DNA of 26,915 nucleotides from CANHCC01 sp040381555. GTDB taxonomy: Bacteria > Bacteroidota > Bacteroidia > J057 > RFSG01. The stretch is taken from positions 1 to 26,915 of the forward strand of contig JBEIHC010000031.1 in NCBI GenBank assembly GCA_040381555.1, written 5' to 3'. The notes beneath the pieces are model-generated. The model worked only from the letters and a program-made list of their open reading frames with translations, made no database searches and was not told the DNA's origin. Numbering within the stretch: position 1 is the first letter of the stretch; each line of letters begins with the position of its first letter. A program made the translations under genes and the position numbers. Of the stretch, positions 15,112-24,149 are shown piece after piece.

Positions 15112-18060
15112 TTATCGGATGAGGGTAATACTTCCATTTCTCGCAACAGGCACACCTTGAGCATCATGCCCATTCATTGTGTACACATAAACGCCCTCTG
15201 GAAGGGATTCCCCTCCCACAGTACCATCCCAACGAAAAAATGGGTTGTTTGATTGGTAAATTTTATTGCCCCAACGGTCAAATATTTCAACCACTAAATC
15301 CTGCAAAAATAAAGTACCTGCGGAGAAGAAATCATTAACTCCATCTCCATTGGGAGAAAAGGCATTGGGCACATTTATGATAAGGGGTTTCTCCACAATT
15401 AGATGCTTGTCTTTGAGCATCGATCCAACACATCCATTTGAATCCACCGCAGTCAGAGATATTGTATATTCTCCTTCCAGATTGTATTGCTGAGTAGGAA
15501 GGCTGTCAATTGAAAAGAAACCATCTCCTGTATCCCATAGCCAACTACTAATACCAATAATACCCTTGAAAGAGGGAATAAAGCTGGCTATAGCCGTAGG
15601 CAACTCCAGTGGATTAGGATATACTTCAAAATCAACTTCAGGTAAAGGATTGACCAAAACCACAACTGGAATTCTAGGACTACGACATCTGGAAGTGTCT
15701 TCTGTATCCAACCAAAAAATGGTACTAGAAGTCAAGTTGGGAGTTGGGAAAAATTCTCCTGTAAAAATAGGCCACAATTGCTCCACTCGAGTCGGAAAAT
15801 TATACCAATGTACCATCAGTGAATCGGCTATAGGCATACCTCTTAAGTAGGCCTTTTCACCTGAACAAATTGTGTCGGTTGTGATCTGTGGGGTAGGGGG
15901 CAAGTCTCTTACATTCACCACTGTCGAAAATACCAATTCCTGCTCACATCCATCCTTCACCACTGCGGTATAAGTGGTAGTGGTTTTAGGATCTGCAATC
16001 GGGAATTGCACTGCTGCATTATTTAACCCCAGCGTGGGAGACCACAAAAATTCATAAGGACCACCATCACCTCCTTCAATTAGGAGTTCTACATAATTTG
16101 TATCTCCCCAACAAATCAAAGTATCATCTTCAATTAATCCAGAGAGGGTAGGGTATTGCAGAATTTCAATGTATTGAGTATCTGTAATGCAAGAGTGTTG
16201 ATCCAACCATAGAGAAAGAGTATGCTTACCCGGGATAGTCCACAATGCTGTTACAAGAGTATCCTCGCCTGTAATTGTGGAAGTGAAGGTTCCGCTACTT
16301 ATATCCCAATGATATTTAGTACCTGGCAGTGCCCATCCGGTGAATCTCAAGGTATCTTCCTTCCCCCAACAAATAGGAGTAGGTGCTGTAAATCCATTGG
16401 AAGGCAATGGCAGAATATCAATAATTCGCTTGAATGTATCGGTTACACATCCATCTCTTTTTACAAACAAACTAACCACTTTAGGGCCAGGGGTGTACCA
16501 TCCCACTTGCAATGGACCTCCATCTAAACCACCTCGCCATTCCCCTCCATCAAAGTCCCAGAAATACAAATCTCCTAAGACTTGTGTACTATCGTACAAG
16601 AGAATTTCCGAGCGATTTAAACAGCCTGTGTCGGCCATACTAAATGAATTTCCAGGTAGCTGAACAACCGACAGATTCAAGGTATCTTTTGCCGAACATC
16701 CTAATGAATCAGTCATCGTATGTATGTAGGTAAATGACCCGGAAGATAAAGAGGAAAAAACAGGATTTGAACTCCCTGCATTATTTAGGTTAGTGGCAGG
16801 ACTCCAAGAGTAGGTAGCTCTGGGGATGGACGGGTATCCAATAGTTAAAGATGCCCCCGGACAAATGGTGGTATCACTTATTAATGAAACAGTAGGTGAG
16901 CAAAGCAGGAGAATTTTTGCAGTATCTTTTTGTACATTTCCACAAGTGTTATTACTAACTATAATCAATAAAGAATCATTACAAGTAGTATTAGGCCCTT
17001 TGAAAAAATTAACAGGTAAAACAGCAGCAGCCTGGTTCGCTGGAATGATAACACTGCCTGCCAATGGAGGGCAATCCACTCCTGGCACAACAGACCCTGC
17101 TATTTGGTAAGATACATTCTGTGGAAAAGTCAAATCACCACTTCTGCGAAAAGTAAACACAGCGTCTACACATTCTCGAACCGCAATGTCATCGTTCCCA
17201 GGAAAGGAGGTTGTCTGAGTAACATCAACTTGAGATCCGACACAGCGAAATCCCCCCTGCTCTAAGAAAACGCCAGAATCTAAGGCATCATCCTCTCCAT
17301 CAGCAATAACAAATTTAATATGGTAAGTAGAGCAAGGAATTGCAACCTGTTTGGCCGTTAACTTGGTCGTAAATCCTGAAAATTCCATGTCTGGATCTAA
17401 TGGAGGAACGGAAGTATTGTCTTGATACCAAGTACAATTTACACATGGTCCTGTACCCGTTTGTCCATTATTTACAGAATTGATGGTAATGGGCGTAGTT
17501 GTGCCGGGTATCATGGCAATGTTTTGAACTCCGGTGATTCCGGGCCCCGAAATATAAAAAGCAAAAGCATCATTGAATACAGAGTTGACAAAAGTATTGT
17601 ATTCTGCAGAGGCAAAAATATAATTGATGGCGATGGTATCACAATTAGGAATCATGTCAAACTCCAATACACAGGCATCATTAGTAATACTTGGCGCAGG
17701 TTGAGGCCAACCTGGCTGTGCAATAGAGGCATTTAAATCTTGGTCGCCCAACCCTCCCCAACCTGTTGATAGGGCAAAGCCACCATTACTAGATATACTG
17801 TCTGCATCCCCGGTAGTTAGAACAATACCATTTAAAATACCAACCGAACTACCCGCCCAGTTAAATATTCCAGATGCCCGCGAATTACAATTTATGATGG
17901 CATTTTGAACCAAAATACCCGGCCCTGTCATATTATTTGCAAGTTGGGTAGCATTGGAATTGACAGTTACCGCAATTTGAGCCTGACTTACAACAGGATT
18001 CATCATCGCCCACAAGGCAATAAGCAGAAAATAGCGTGAGATAAAACAAATCCTATTCAA
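15112..18060 (-). CDS. Large surface protein: choice-of-anchor L domain, Ig/PKD-like repeats, T9SS type B sorting domain
   Basis: This 982-residue protein starts at a TTG (18060). That is the only start that keeps the full signal peptide (about residues 4-28, ending SQAQ); the first in-frame ATG falls inside the hydrophobic core. Residues of about 30-285 form a choice-of-anchor L domain (GILNGIVLTTGDAD, FASAEYNTFVN, DGEDDALDSGVFLEQGGF). Several Ig/PKD-like domains follow (TICPGASLTIGYP, YFWDFDGGEW, SSWLWDTGDGFFS). The last 90 or so residues, with PNAFSPNGDGVNDFF, IFDRWGNKIY and LPEGVYVYTM, are the gliding-motility-associated C-terminal domain used as a type B T9SS signal. It is probably an exported adhesin-like or surface protein. 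The ligand is unknown. Cysteine pairs are frequent, which fits extracellular folding. Confidence 0.92.
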   Translation of the reverse strand: MNRICFISRYFLLIALWAMMNPVVSQAQIAVTVNSNATQLANNMTGPGILVQNAIINCNSRASGIFNWAGSSVGILNGIVLTTGDADSISSNGGFALSTGWGGLGDQDLNASIAQPGWPQPAPSITNDACVLEFDMIPNCDTIAINYIFASAEYNTFVNSVFNDAFAFYISGPGITGVQNIAMIPGTTTPITINSVNNGQTGTGPCVNCTWYQDNTSVPPLDPDMEFSGFTTKLTAKQVAIPCSTYHIKFVIADGEDDALDSGVFLEQGGFRCVGSQVDVTQTTSFPGNDDIAVRECVDAVFTFRRSGDLTFPQNVSYQIAGSVVPGVDCPPLAGSVIIPANQAAAVLPVNFFKGPNTTCNDSLLIIVSNNTCGNVQKDTAKILLLCSPTVSLISDTTICPGASLTIGYPSIPRATYSWSPATNLNNAGSSNPVFSSLSSGSFTYIHTMTDSLGCSAKDTLNLSVVQLPGNSFSMADTGCLNRSEILLYDSTQVLGDLYFWDFDGGEWRGGLDGGPLQVGWYTPGPKVVSLFVKRDGCVTDTFKRIIDILPLPSNGFTAPTPICWGKEDTLRFTGWALPGTKYHWDISSGTFTSTITGEDTLVTALWTIPGKHTLSLWLDQHSCITDTQYIEILQYPTLSGLIEDDTLICWGDTNYVELLIEGGDGGPYEFLWSPTLGLNNAAVQFPIADPKTTTTYTAVVKDGCEQELVFSTVVNVRDLPPTPQITTDTICSGEKAYLRGMPIADSLMVHWYNFPTRVEQLWPIFTGEFFPTPNLTSSTIFWLDTEDTSRCRSPRIPVVVLVNPLPEVDFEVYPNPLELPTAIASFIPSFKGIIGISSWLWDTGDGFFSIDSLPTQQYNLEGEYTISLTAVDSNGCVGSMLKDKHLIVEKPLIINVPNAFSPNGDGVNDFFSAGTLFLQDLVVEIFDRWGNKIYQSNNPFFRWDGTVGGESLPEGVYVYTMNGHDAQGVPVARNGSITLIR

Positions 18061-18285
18061 ATGTTTCAGAATAAATGTTAACGAAGTTAATTGACAATAT
18101 GCATGATTTCAAATAATTGCCCTACATTTTGACCTTTATTTTCCCTGTTTGGTCGATTTTAAAGTCTGGACGGAGTGAAATTAACTTCAAATTAACCCTA
18201 ATGGGAGTAAAGCAAGACATTTGCCTGATTTATTCAATTTGTAAATACACTTTATTCGAGAGAGGTCATTGCACCTAAATATTGA

Positions 18286-18804
18286 TTAATCAACTGGCAA
18301 AAATATTTGTTTCAAATGCACTGCCTGCTCTGGCTTCATCTTGCCTGATAATACCAATCGCATTTCTCTTCTTCTTAGGGCTGAATCGAACAGTTTTTTT
18401 TCGTCTTCCGATATAGCTTCAATAGAATTAACGGGAATGGGGCTGCCTTGCTGATCTACTGCCACAAAGGTATAGTAGGCTGTATTGCATTTTCGCTTCA
18501 ACCCAGATTGTAAATTTTCTGCTGTTACATCTACCCGAACCTCCATAGAGGTGGTAAATGCACGGGTAACCCTCGCTTCTAATAGGACTACCTCCCCTAA
18601 AGCCACTGGAGAACGGAAATCCACAAAATCAACCGATGCAGTTACGACTACTCGGTTTGAATGTCGGGCAGCCGCAATAGCAGTTACGATATCCATCCAA
18701 TGAAGCAACCTTCCACCCATTAGATTTCCTAGTGTGTTGGTGTCGTTTGGCAAAACAATCTCCGTCATGGATGAAAAGGATTCCTCAGGTTTTTTTGGTT
18801 TCAT
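18286..18804 (-). CDS. Acyl-CoA thioesterase (hotdog fold, YciA/BACH type)
   Basis: This 172-residue single hotdog-fold thioesterase hydrolyses acyl-CoA to free fatty acid and CoA in the cytosol. The signature LPNDTNTLGNLMGGRLLHWMDIVTAIAA (about 18-45) carries the Asn and Gly-Gly pattern and the HWMD acidic residue typical of acyl-CoA thioester hydrolases. SVDFVDFRSPVALGEVV is the second family motif. The ATG at 18804 gives a natural N-terminus (MKPKKPEESF). A longer reading from a TTG at 18864 would add 20 residues outside the fold. It diverges from the T9SS cargo gene at 18900, with 95 bases between the starts. Confidence 0.88.
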   Translation of the reverse strand: MKPKKPEESFSSMTEIVLPNDTNTLGNLMGGRLLHWMDIVTAIAAARHSNRVVVTASVDFVDFRSPVALGEVVLLEARVTRAFTTSMEVRVDVTAENLQSGLKRKCNTAYYTFVAVDQQGSPIPVNSIEAISEDEKKLFDSALRRREMRLVLSGKMKPEQAVHLKQIFLPVD

Positions 18805-18890
18805 TTTGTCTAAATTAGGCTGAATTTTACGCAATTTAACGAAGAGGGAAGGATTCCGGTTCAAAATCTGCTAAATTTAACCTTTCAAAT

Positions 18891-18898
18891 CAAAACTA
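18891..18898 (-). promoter_or_regulatory. Candidate -7 box for the thioesterase gene
   Basis: On the minus strand this reads TAGTTTTG, an exact match to TAnnTTTG. It lies about 87 bases before the thioesterase ATG. No TTG is present at the expected upstream distance, and the box abuts the start of the divergent gene, so support is modest. Confidence 0.3.
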
Positions 18899-18899
18899 T

Positions 18900-19847
18900 A
18901 TGAAGTTACGCCGTTTATTAACCAGCCTGCTCTTCTCGATTTTCTGTCTTTCCTTTTCATCCCCAATCCTATTGGCACAGGGGCCAACCTGCACCATTAC
19001 CAGTCCTGTAGCACCAGCTACCTCCATTTTCGATAGTATTCCTTATACCATAACCTTTTCTAAAAATGTCTCCGGATTTATTGGCTCCGACATTCAATTG
19101 ATTAACGGAATTTTGAAACACCTGACCCCAGCTGTTGGACCTGCATCAGTTTATCTCGCCTATGTAGAACCTACCAATTGTGGCGTTGTCGAGATGAAAA
19201 TATTTGCGGGTGCAGCTCAGGATTCTCTGGGGCAACAAAGTTTGGCGGCTCAGAAATTTGTGCTCCGTTTCGATACATGCAGACCTAAAATCATTTTTAC
19301 CCCGGTGAATGGAAACCCTACCGGCTCCAATCCTATACCCCTGCACATTGATTTCTCTGAACCGGTTACCGGATTTACTGCCGCTGATGTGCAACTGGAT
19401 AGCGGTACCATTTCCGGTGGAATCACTTCCTATTTAGGACTCGATTCTCTATTTACTACCGCCATTACCCCTACAGGTACATCCCAAATTAAAATAGTTG
19501 TCCTTCACATTGATTCCGGATCGGTGCAAGATCCGGTCGGACTCAGCAATGATTCAACTGCAATTGTCCTGACTTATAATCCGGTATTTACCAGTGTACA
19601 ATCATTTCAGGATCATCCAGACCTTATTGTATATCCAAGTCCAGGAACTGGCTTCATGCAGGTTGATTTTCCCTATGAAGCCCTTAAAAATTGGTGGTTA
19701 ATTGATCTGAAAGGGACGGAAATCTTGAGAGGAGAGGTGATGACGGGTTCACTTATAGATGCCTCCTCTGCTCCCTCCGGAAATTATCTCTTGATGCTTC
19801 AAGGCGATTCTACCCACTTAGTTCGGAAAGTTATTATTCAGCATTAA
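18900..19847 (+). CDS. Exported protein with two Ig-like domains and T9SS type A sorting domain
   Basis: This 315-residue protein has a signal peptide (hydrophobic about residues 8-24, likely cut after LLAQ). Two related bacterial Ig-like domains follow (about 32-128 and 129-228). Each has a PYTITFSKNVSGFIGSDIQL-like or PLHIDFSEPVTGFTAADVQL-like strand, as seen in surface proteins with Big-type repeats. The C-terminus (about 240-315), with LIVYPSPGTGF, WWLIDLKGTEIL, PSGNYLLMLQG and the final RKVIIQH, is a T9SS type A sorting domain. The role is unknown; an adhesive or structural surface function is an inference. It ends 10 bases before thyA and may share a transcript with it, though the functions look unrelated. 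Confidence 0.85.
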   Translation: MKLRRLLTSLLFSIFCLSFSSPILLAQGPTCTITSPVAPATSIFDSIPYTITFSKNVSGFIGSDIQLINGILKHLTPAVGPASVYLAYVEPTNCGVVEMKIFAGAAQDSLGQQSLAAQKFVLRFDTCRPKIIFTPVNGNPTGSNPIPLHIDFSEPVTGFTAADVQLDSGTISGGITSYLGLDSLFTTAITPTGTSQIKIVVLHIDSGSVQDPVGLSNDSTAIVLTYNPVFTSVQSFQDHPDLIVYPSPGTGFMQVDFPYEALKNWWLIDLKGTEILRGEVMTGSLIDASSAPSGNYLLMLQGDSTHLVRKVIIQH

Positions 19848-19857
19848 TTATTTTTAA

Positions 19858-20652
19858 ATGCAGGCATACCTGGATTTACTTAGATATGTTCGTCAACATG
19901 GGGTTAGAAAAAATGACCGCACCGGTACAGGCACTCTCTCTATTTTTGGCTGGCAATCGCGCTATAATTTGCAAGAAGGATTTCCTTTGGTGACAACCAA
20001 AAAGATTCATGTAAAATCAATTGTACATGAGTTATTATGGTTTTTAAAAGGGTCTGGAAATATAGCTTATCTCAAAGAAAATGGGGTGAGTATTTGGGAT
20101 GAATGGGCGGATGCAGAAGGAAATTTAGGCCCAGTATATGGAGTGCAATGGAGGCATTGGAAATCTCAGGATGGAAAGGAATTAGATCAGATTAAATGGG
20201 TGGTAGAGGAGATTAAAAGAAATCCAGACTCCCGTCGTCTGATTGTTTCAGCCTGGAATCCTGCTGAAATTGCCCAAATGGCATTACCTCCCTGCCATAC
20301 GATGTTTCAATTCAATGCGGTACAGAACAAATTATCCTGCCAATTGTATCAACGAAGTGGGGATGTGTTTCTCGGAGTACCTTTCAATATTGCCTCTTAC
20401 GCTTTACTCACCTGTATGATAGCCCAGGTATGTGGCCTGCAGCCTGGAGAGTTTATTCATACCTTAGGGGATGCACATTTGTATATAAACCATCTGGATC
20501 AAGCAGATGAGCAATTGTCACGACCGCCCAAGGCCTTACCCCAATTAATACTTAATCCGGCAGTTCAGGATATTTTTAATTTTCAATACGAAGATATTCG
20601 ATTTGACAATTATGATCCCTGGCCAGCCATTAAAGCACCCGTAGCAATCTGA
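19858..20652 (+). CDS. thyA: Thymidylate synthase ThyA
   Basis: This 264-residue protein has the length of E. coli ThyA and the same layout. It methylates dUMP to dTMP using 5,10-methylene-tetrahydrofolate, releasing dihydrofolate. The nucleophile is Cys146 in ALPPCHTMFQF. Other matches are RTGTGTLSIFGWQSRYNL, the folate and phosphate site SRRLIVSAWNP, QRSGDVFLGVPFNIASYALL and HTLGDAHLYINHLDQ. The stop overlaps the folA start (TGATG), so the dihydrofolate made by ThyA is reduced by the product of the next gene. Confidence 0.98.
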   Translation: MQAYLDLLRYVRQHGVRKNDRTGTGTLSIFGWQSRYNLQEGFPLVTTKKIHVKSIVHELLWFLKGSGNIAYLKENGVSIWDEWADAEGNLGPVYGVQWRHWKSQDGKELDQIKWVVEEIKRNPDSRRLIVSAWNPAEIAQMALPPCHTMFQFNAVQNKLSCQLYQRSGDVFLGVPFNIASYALLTCMIAQVCGLQPGEFIHTLGDAHLYINHLDQADEQLSRPPKALPQLILNPAVQDIFNFQYEDIRFDNYDPWPAIKAPVAI

Positions 20653-21188
20653 TGATTAGTTTAATCGTGGCGGTATCCGAGAATGGAGTTATCGGAAGAA
20701 ACAATCAACTTCCTTGGCATTTACCTGCAGATTTGGCATTTTTTAAAAAGGTGACCAAAGGACACAGCATTATTATGGGTAGAAAAACAGCTGAATCCAT
20801 CGGTAAACCCTTACCCGGAAGAAGAAATATGGTCATAACTCGAAGTAAAAGTTTACCCTTGGCAGAGGGATTCGAATACTACCAATCCTTAAATTCCGCA
20901 CTTTCAGAATTATCGGTTGGAGAGGAGCATTTTATTATTGGGGGCGCTGCACTTTTTGCAGAGGCACTTTCAGAAGAATTACCCCACCGCCTGTATCTGA
21001 CTCGAGTATTGAATTCAGTGGAAGGAGATGTATTTTTGCCTCCGATCAATTTCACTGATTGGAATAAGGTACTGGAAGCTTACAGCAAGCCGGATGAACG
21101 GAATTCAGTTGAAATGCGTTTTGAAGTCTGGGATAAAAAAGGCGTGGACAATCTCCCCCCACCCATTCAACCTACTATACATTCATGA
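20652..21188 (+). CDS. folA: Dihydrofolate reductase
   Basis: This 178-residue enzyme reduces dihydrofolate to tetrahydrofolate with NADPH. It shows the N-terminal ISLIVAVSENGVIGRNNQLPWHLPADLAFF with the catalytic acid Asp27. It also shows the NADPH-binding IIMGRKTAESIG and RRNMVITR segments, and HFIIGGAALFAEAL. The C-terminus extends about 15 residues beyond the usual end (GVDNLPPPIQPTIHS) with no recognised motif. The start overlaps the thyA stop by one base and the stop overlaps the hemH start (ATGA), indicating translational coupling. Confidence 0.97.
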   Translation: MISLIVAVSENGVIGRNNQLPWHLPADLAFFKKVTKGHSIIMGRKTAESIGKPLPGRRNMVITRSKSLPLAEGFEYYQSLNSALSELSVGEEHFIIGGAALFAEALSEELPHRLYLTRVLNSVEGDVFLPPINFTDWNKVLEAYSKPDERNSVEMRFEVWDKKGVDNLPPPIQPTIHS

Positions 21189-22177
21189 GCCAGGGAAAGA
21201 AAATAGCCGTCGTATTACAAAATTTAGGTGGCCCGAGAACCTTACAAGCAGTTGAGCCCTTTTTGAATAACTTGTTTTTAGACGAGGATATTATCAAAAT
21301 TCCTTTTTCAGGAGTTGCAAGGAAATTTCTGGCTCGCCTGATTTCCTCCTTGCGGTCCGTTCCTGTTCGAAAAAAATACGACGAAATTGGAGGAGGTTCC
21401 CCACTGAATTGCTGGTCAATCCTTCAGGCTGCACTTCTACAAAAATGGCTGAATGAACAAGATTCTCCTCACACCTACCGAGTTGAAATTGCTATGAGGT
21501 ATTGGCATCCATTTACGGAGGAAACACTTGCCCGCATGCTGCCTCAAGGTTTTGATGAGGTAATCCTATTACCCTTATACCCTCATTTTTCCTACACAAC
21601 TAGTGGATCTGGATTTCGGGAGTGGCATCGAAAAGAACAAGCGCTCAATCCCCCTCCTTCCTGGAATACTCATTTAATCAAGAGCTATGAATTGAACCCC
21701 TTCTATCTGGAGGTAATCAATCTTAGGATTTTAGAAGGCTTGAGTAAATTTCCAGAGGAGATTCGGGATCAGGTGCATTTAGTTTTTAGTGCCCATGGTA
21801 CTCCGGTTTCGGAAAAAGAAGCGGGGGATCCTTACTCCCATCAAATTCGTCAAACCGTGGATGCTGTAATGAAAAGGCATCCGGGTAAACATACACACTG
21901 GCAGATGTATCAAAGTAAAGTAGGTCCGGCAAAATGGTTGGAGCCTAATGCAGATACCTTTATTCCTTTGCTGAAATCCTATGGAGTGCAGTATATGCTA
22001 GTAATTCCGGTAGCCTTTGTATCCGACCATATAGAAACATTACATGAAATAGGCATCGAATTTGCCGAATTAGCCCATGAATGTGGAATAAAGCAATTTG
22101 AATTTACCGCTGGGTTGAATGATGACCCCTTGTTTATTCAAGCTTTAGGAAGCGAAGCACTGGCTATTCACAACTAA
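21185..22177 (+). CDS. hemH: Ferrochelatase HemH
   Basis: This 330-residue enzyme inserts Fe2+ into a porphyrin at the end of haem synthesis. The metal-site histidine is His204 in VFSAHGTP and the acid is Glu284 in SDHIETLHEIGIE. Other family segments are VVLQNLGGPRT, YDEIGGGSPLN, VILLPLYPHFSYTTSGS and YQSKVGPAKWLEP. The length matches bacterial HemH. The sequence lacks the C-terminal extension of the coproporphyrin-type Firmicutes enzymes, but I cannot choose the exact substrate from sequence alone. It overlaps folA by four bases, so it is translated from the same message. Confidence 0.96.
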   Translation: MSQGKKIAVVLQNLGGPRTLQAVEPFLNNLFLDEDIIKIPFSGVARKFLARLISSLRSVPVRKKYDEIGGGSPLNCWSILQAALLQKWLNEQDSPHTYRVEIAMRYWHPFTEETLARMLPQGFDEVILLPLYPHFSYTTSGSGFREWHRKEQALNPPPSWNTHLIKSYELNPFYLEVINLRILEGLSKFPEEIRDQVHLVFSAHGTPVSEKEAGDPYSHQIRQTVDAVMKRHPGKHTHWQMYQSKVGPAKWLEPNADTFIPLLKSYGVQYMLVIPVAFVSDHIETLHEIGIEFAELAHECGIKQFEFTAGLNDDPLFIQALGSEALAIHN

Positions 22178-22283
22178 GTAAAGATTGTGAATTAAACCAA
22201 AGAATTTAAGGGTAATTTCATCCCTGAACGAATAGAAAAAATCCATACAAACTTCACAGCGAAATCTGTGAATAAAATCACCC
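22178..22283. other. Short spacer before mutL with a hairpin
   Basis: A 7-base stem TTCACAG/CTGTGAA (22253-22259 and 22266-22272, loop of 6) lies 11 bases before the mutL ATG. It has no T-run, so it is not a terminator. Its position suggests that it could affect initiation of mutL. Confidence 0.35.
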
Positions 22284-24077
22284 ATGTCGGATATCATAAA
22301 ATTATTGCCAGATGCATTGGCTAATCAGATTGCTGCTGGAGAGGTCGTTCAACGACCTGCTTCTGCAGTGAAGGAATTGTTAGAGAATGCTGTAGATTCA
22401 GGTGCTTCGTATATTGAATTAGAAATTCGGGATGGAGGAAAAACTTTAATTCGGGTAACCGATAACGGCTCGGGTATGACTTATATGGATGCCCGAATGT
22501 GCTTTGAAAGGCATGCCACTTCTAAGATTCAATCGGTCGAGGATTTGTTTCGAATTCGTACCAAAGGTTTTCGCGGAGAGGCTATGGCGAGTATTGCCGC
22601 TATTGCCCAAGTGAGTCTTAAAACCAGAAGAGCAGAAGAGGAACTAGGCACGGAAGTAGAAATTTCCGGTTCAGAAGTGAAATTACATCGTCCAGGAGCT
22701 TGTCCCACTGGTACTACCGTTAGTATTCGTAATCTTTTTTATAATGTTCCTGCCCGGCGAAATTTCCTTAAATCGAATGCCACAGAAGCTAAAAATGTAA
22801 TTAATGAATTCTTACGCGTAGCGCTGGCACATCCCGAAATTCACTTTCGGTTAGAGCATCAAGATGCCTTAATTTACAACCTGCCATCTAGTGATTTATT
22901 GGGAAGAACCTTGCAGGTTTTTGGCACCGAAACAGAAGATGATTTACTCAAGGTAGAAGAGCATTCCCCTTTTATTAATATCACTGGTTTTGTCAGTAAA
23001 CCGGAGGCTGCACGCAAAATGCGTGGCGATCAATTCTTCTTCGTGAATGATCGATTTGTTCGCGATGGATATCTCAATCATGCCGTTACAGAAGCCTATG
23101 CTGGTACAGTCAAAAAAGATGAATTCCCGTTGTATGTGTTGTATCTGACTTTAGATCCTAAGCACATTGATATTAATATCCATCCGACTAAAACGGAGAT
23201 AAAATTTGATGATCAAAATGCGGTATATCAAATGCTGAGATCCGCTGTAAGAAAGGCATTAGGAATGCATCACCTGAATCCCGGAATGGGCGGATTAGAG
23301 TTTTCTGGTCCAGGTCTGGATGCAGGCCTAGGGATGAAAGATGCTACCATCAGTGACTTTTCCCGGCAACAAAGCAGCAAGCTCAAACCCGGTGATTGGC
23401 AAGCTCTATTTGGAGATCAGATCCGCAAATCCGAACCCATGCAAGCCCGTCCAACTCAGAGTTTGTTTCCCTCTGAGCAGTTTGCTAATCCTGCAGAGTC
23501 AAGCATCATTTCAGTTTTACAACAGGATATCTGGATTCTCAAACCTAAGTACATTTTAATGCCCTTATCGGATGGGATATTATTTATCGATGCCCCTTTA
23601 GCTCGGCAACAAGTACTGTTTGAGCAATTTCTGAAAAAAGGAAGTAGCTTGAGTGGCGCTTCTCAACAATTACTCTATCCCTTGACCTTTCTGTATTCTG
23701 CGGCCGAAACAGAGCTCTTGCGTGAACGCGAAATGATCCTGAAAGAAGCCGGTTTTGATTTACAAGAGTTTGGAAAGAATACTTTTCTATTGAGTGGAAT
23801 GCCTGCAGAATTGCGCGGGCAGGATGCAAAAGAAATAATTGATACCTTCTTGGCTGAGGCAGGAGACCGAAAGGAAGCGGAATCTCACTTACAAGAAAAA
23901 TTAGCCAGAAGTATTGCCCTCAATAGCAAATTGCCTAAAGATTTCGTTCTAAATCAGGAATCAGCCAAAGATTTATTGAAAAAATGGAATCAATGCGAAA
24001 GACCTAATTTTACTCCGGAAGGTAAACCAGTTTGCTGGAAATTATCCTTGGAAGAATTGGATAAACGACTGAAATAA
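22284..24077 (+). CDS. mutL: DNA mismatch repair protein MutL
   Basis: This 597-residue GHKL ATPase has a normal N-terminal domain: QIAAGEVVQRPASAVKELLENAVDSGA, DNGSGM, TKGFRGEAMASIAAI, and NVPARRNFLKS. A linker spans about residues 330-410 and a dimerisation domain completes the protein. The usual endonuclease motif DQHAx2Ex4E is replaced by DAPLARQQVLFE (436-447): only the first Asp and last Glu remain. The final metal-site region reads CERPNFTPEGKPVCW (571-585) instead of a C-P-H-G-R-P type. The protein should bind ATP and MutS, but nicking activity by the classic mechanism looks doubtful. This C-terminus may be usual for the phylum. It follows hemH by 106 bases on the same strand. Confidence 0.97.
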   Translation: MSDIIKLLPDALANQIAAGEVVQRPASAVKELLENAVDSGASYIELEIRDGGKTLIRVTDNGSGMTYMDARMCFERHATSKIQSVEDLFRIRTKGFRGEAMASIAAIAQVSLKTRRAEEELGTEVEISGSEVKLHRPGACPTGTTVSIRNLFYNVPARRNFLKSNATEAKNVINEFLRVALAHPEIHFRLEHQDALIYNLPSSDLLGRTLQVFGTETEDDLLKVEEHSPFINITGFVSKPEAARKMRGDQFFFVNDRFVRDGYLNHAVTEAYAGTVKKDEFPLYVLYLTLDPKHIDINIHPTKTEIKFDDQNAVYQMLRSAVRKALGMHHLNPGMGGLEFSGPGLDAGLGMKDATISDFSRQQSSKLKPGDWQALFGDQIRKSEPMQARPTQSLFPSEQFANPAESSIISVLQQDIWILKPKYILMPLSDGILFIDAPLARQQVLFEQFLKKGSSLSGASQQLLYPLTFLYSAAETELLREREMILKEAGFDLQEFGKNTFLLSGMPAELRGQDAKEIIDTFLAEAGDRKEAESHLQEKLARSIALNSKLPKDFVLNQESAKDLLKKWNQCERPNFTPEGKPVCWKLSLEELDKRLK

Positions 24078-24149
24078 AAGTCTTTCTATCTTTAATTGAT
24101 TGCCATCTTTTATTTTTAATTTTACTCTCTCAAATAATTTTCTCTGTCA

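Noticed and set aside
15266..17736. Several plus-strand frames of 70-107 codons
   Set aside because: All are antisense shadows within the 982-residue surface protein, which has clear domains on the minus strand.
18805..18864. Extended TTG start for the thioesterase
   Set aside because: The extra 20 residues lie outside the hotdog fold and occupy the divergent promoter region; the ATG at 18804 is sufficient.
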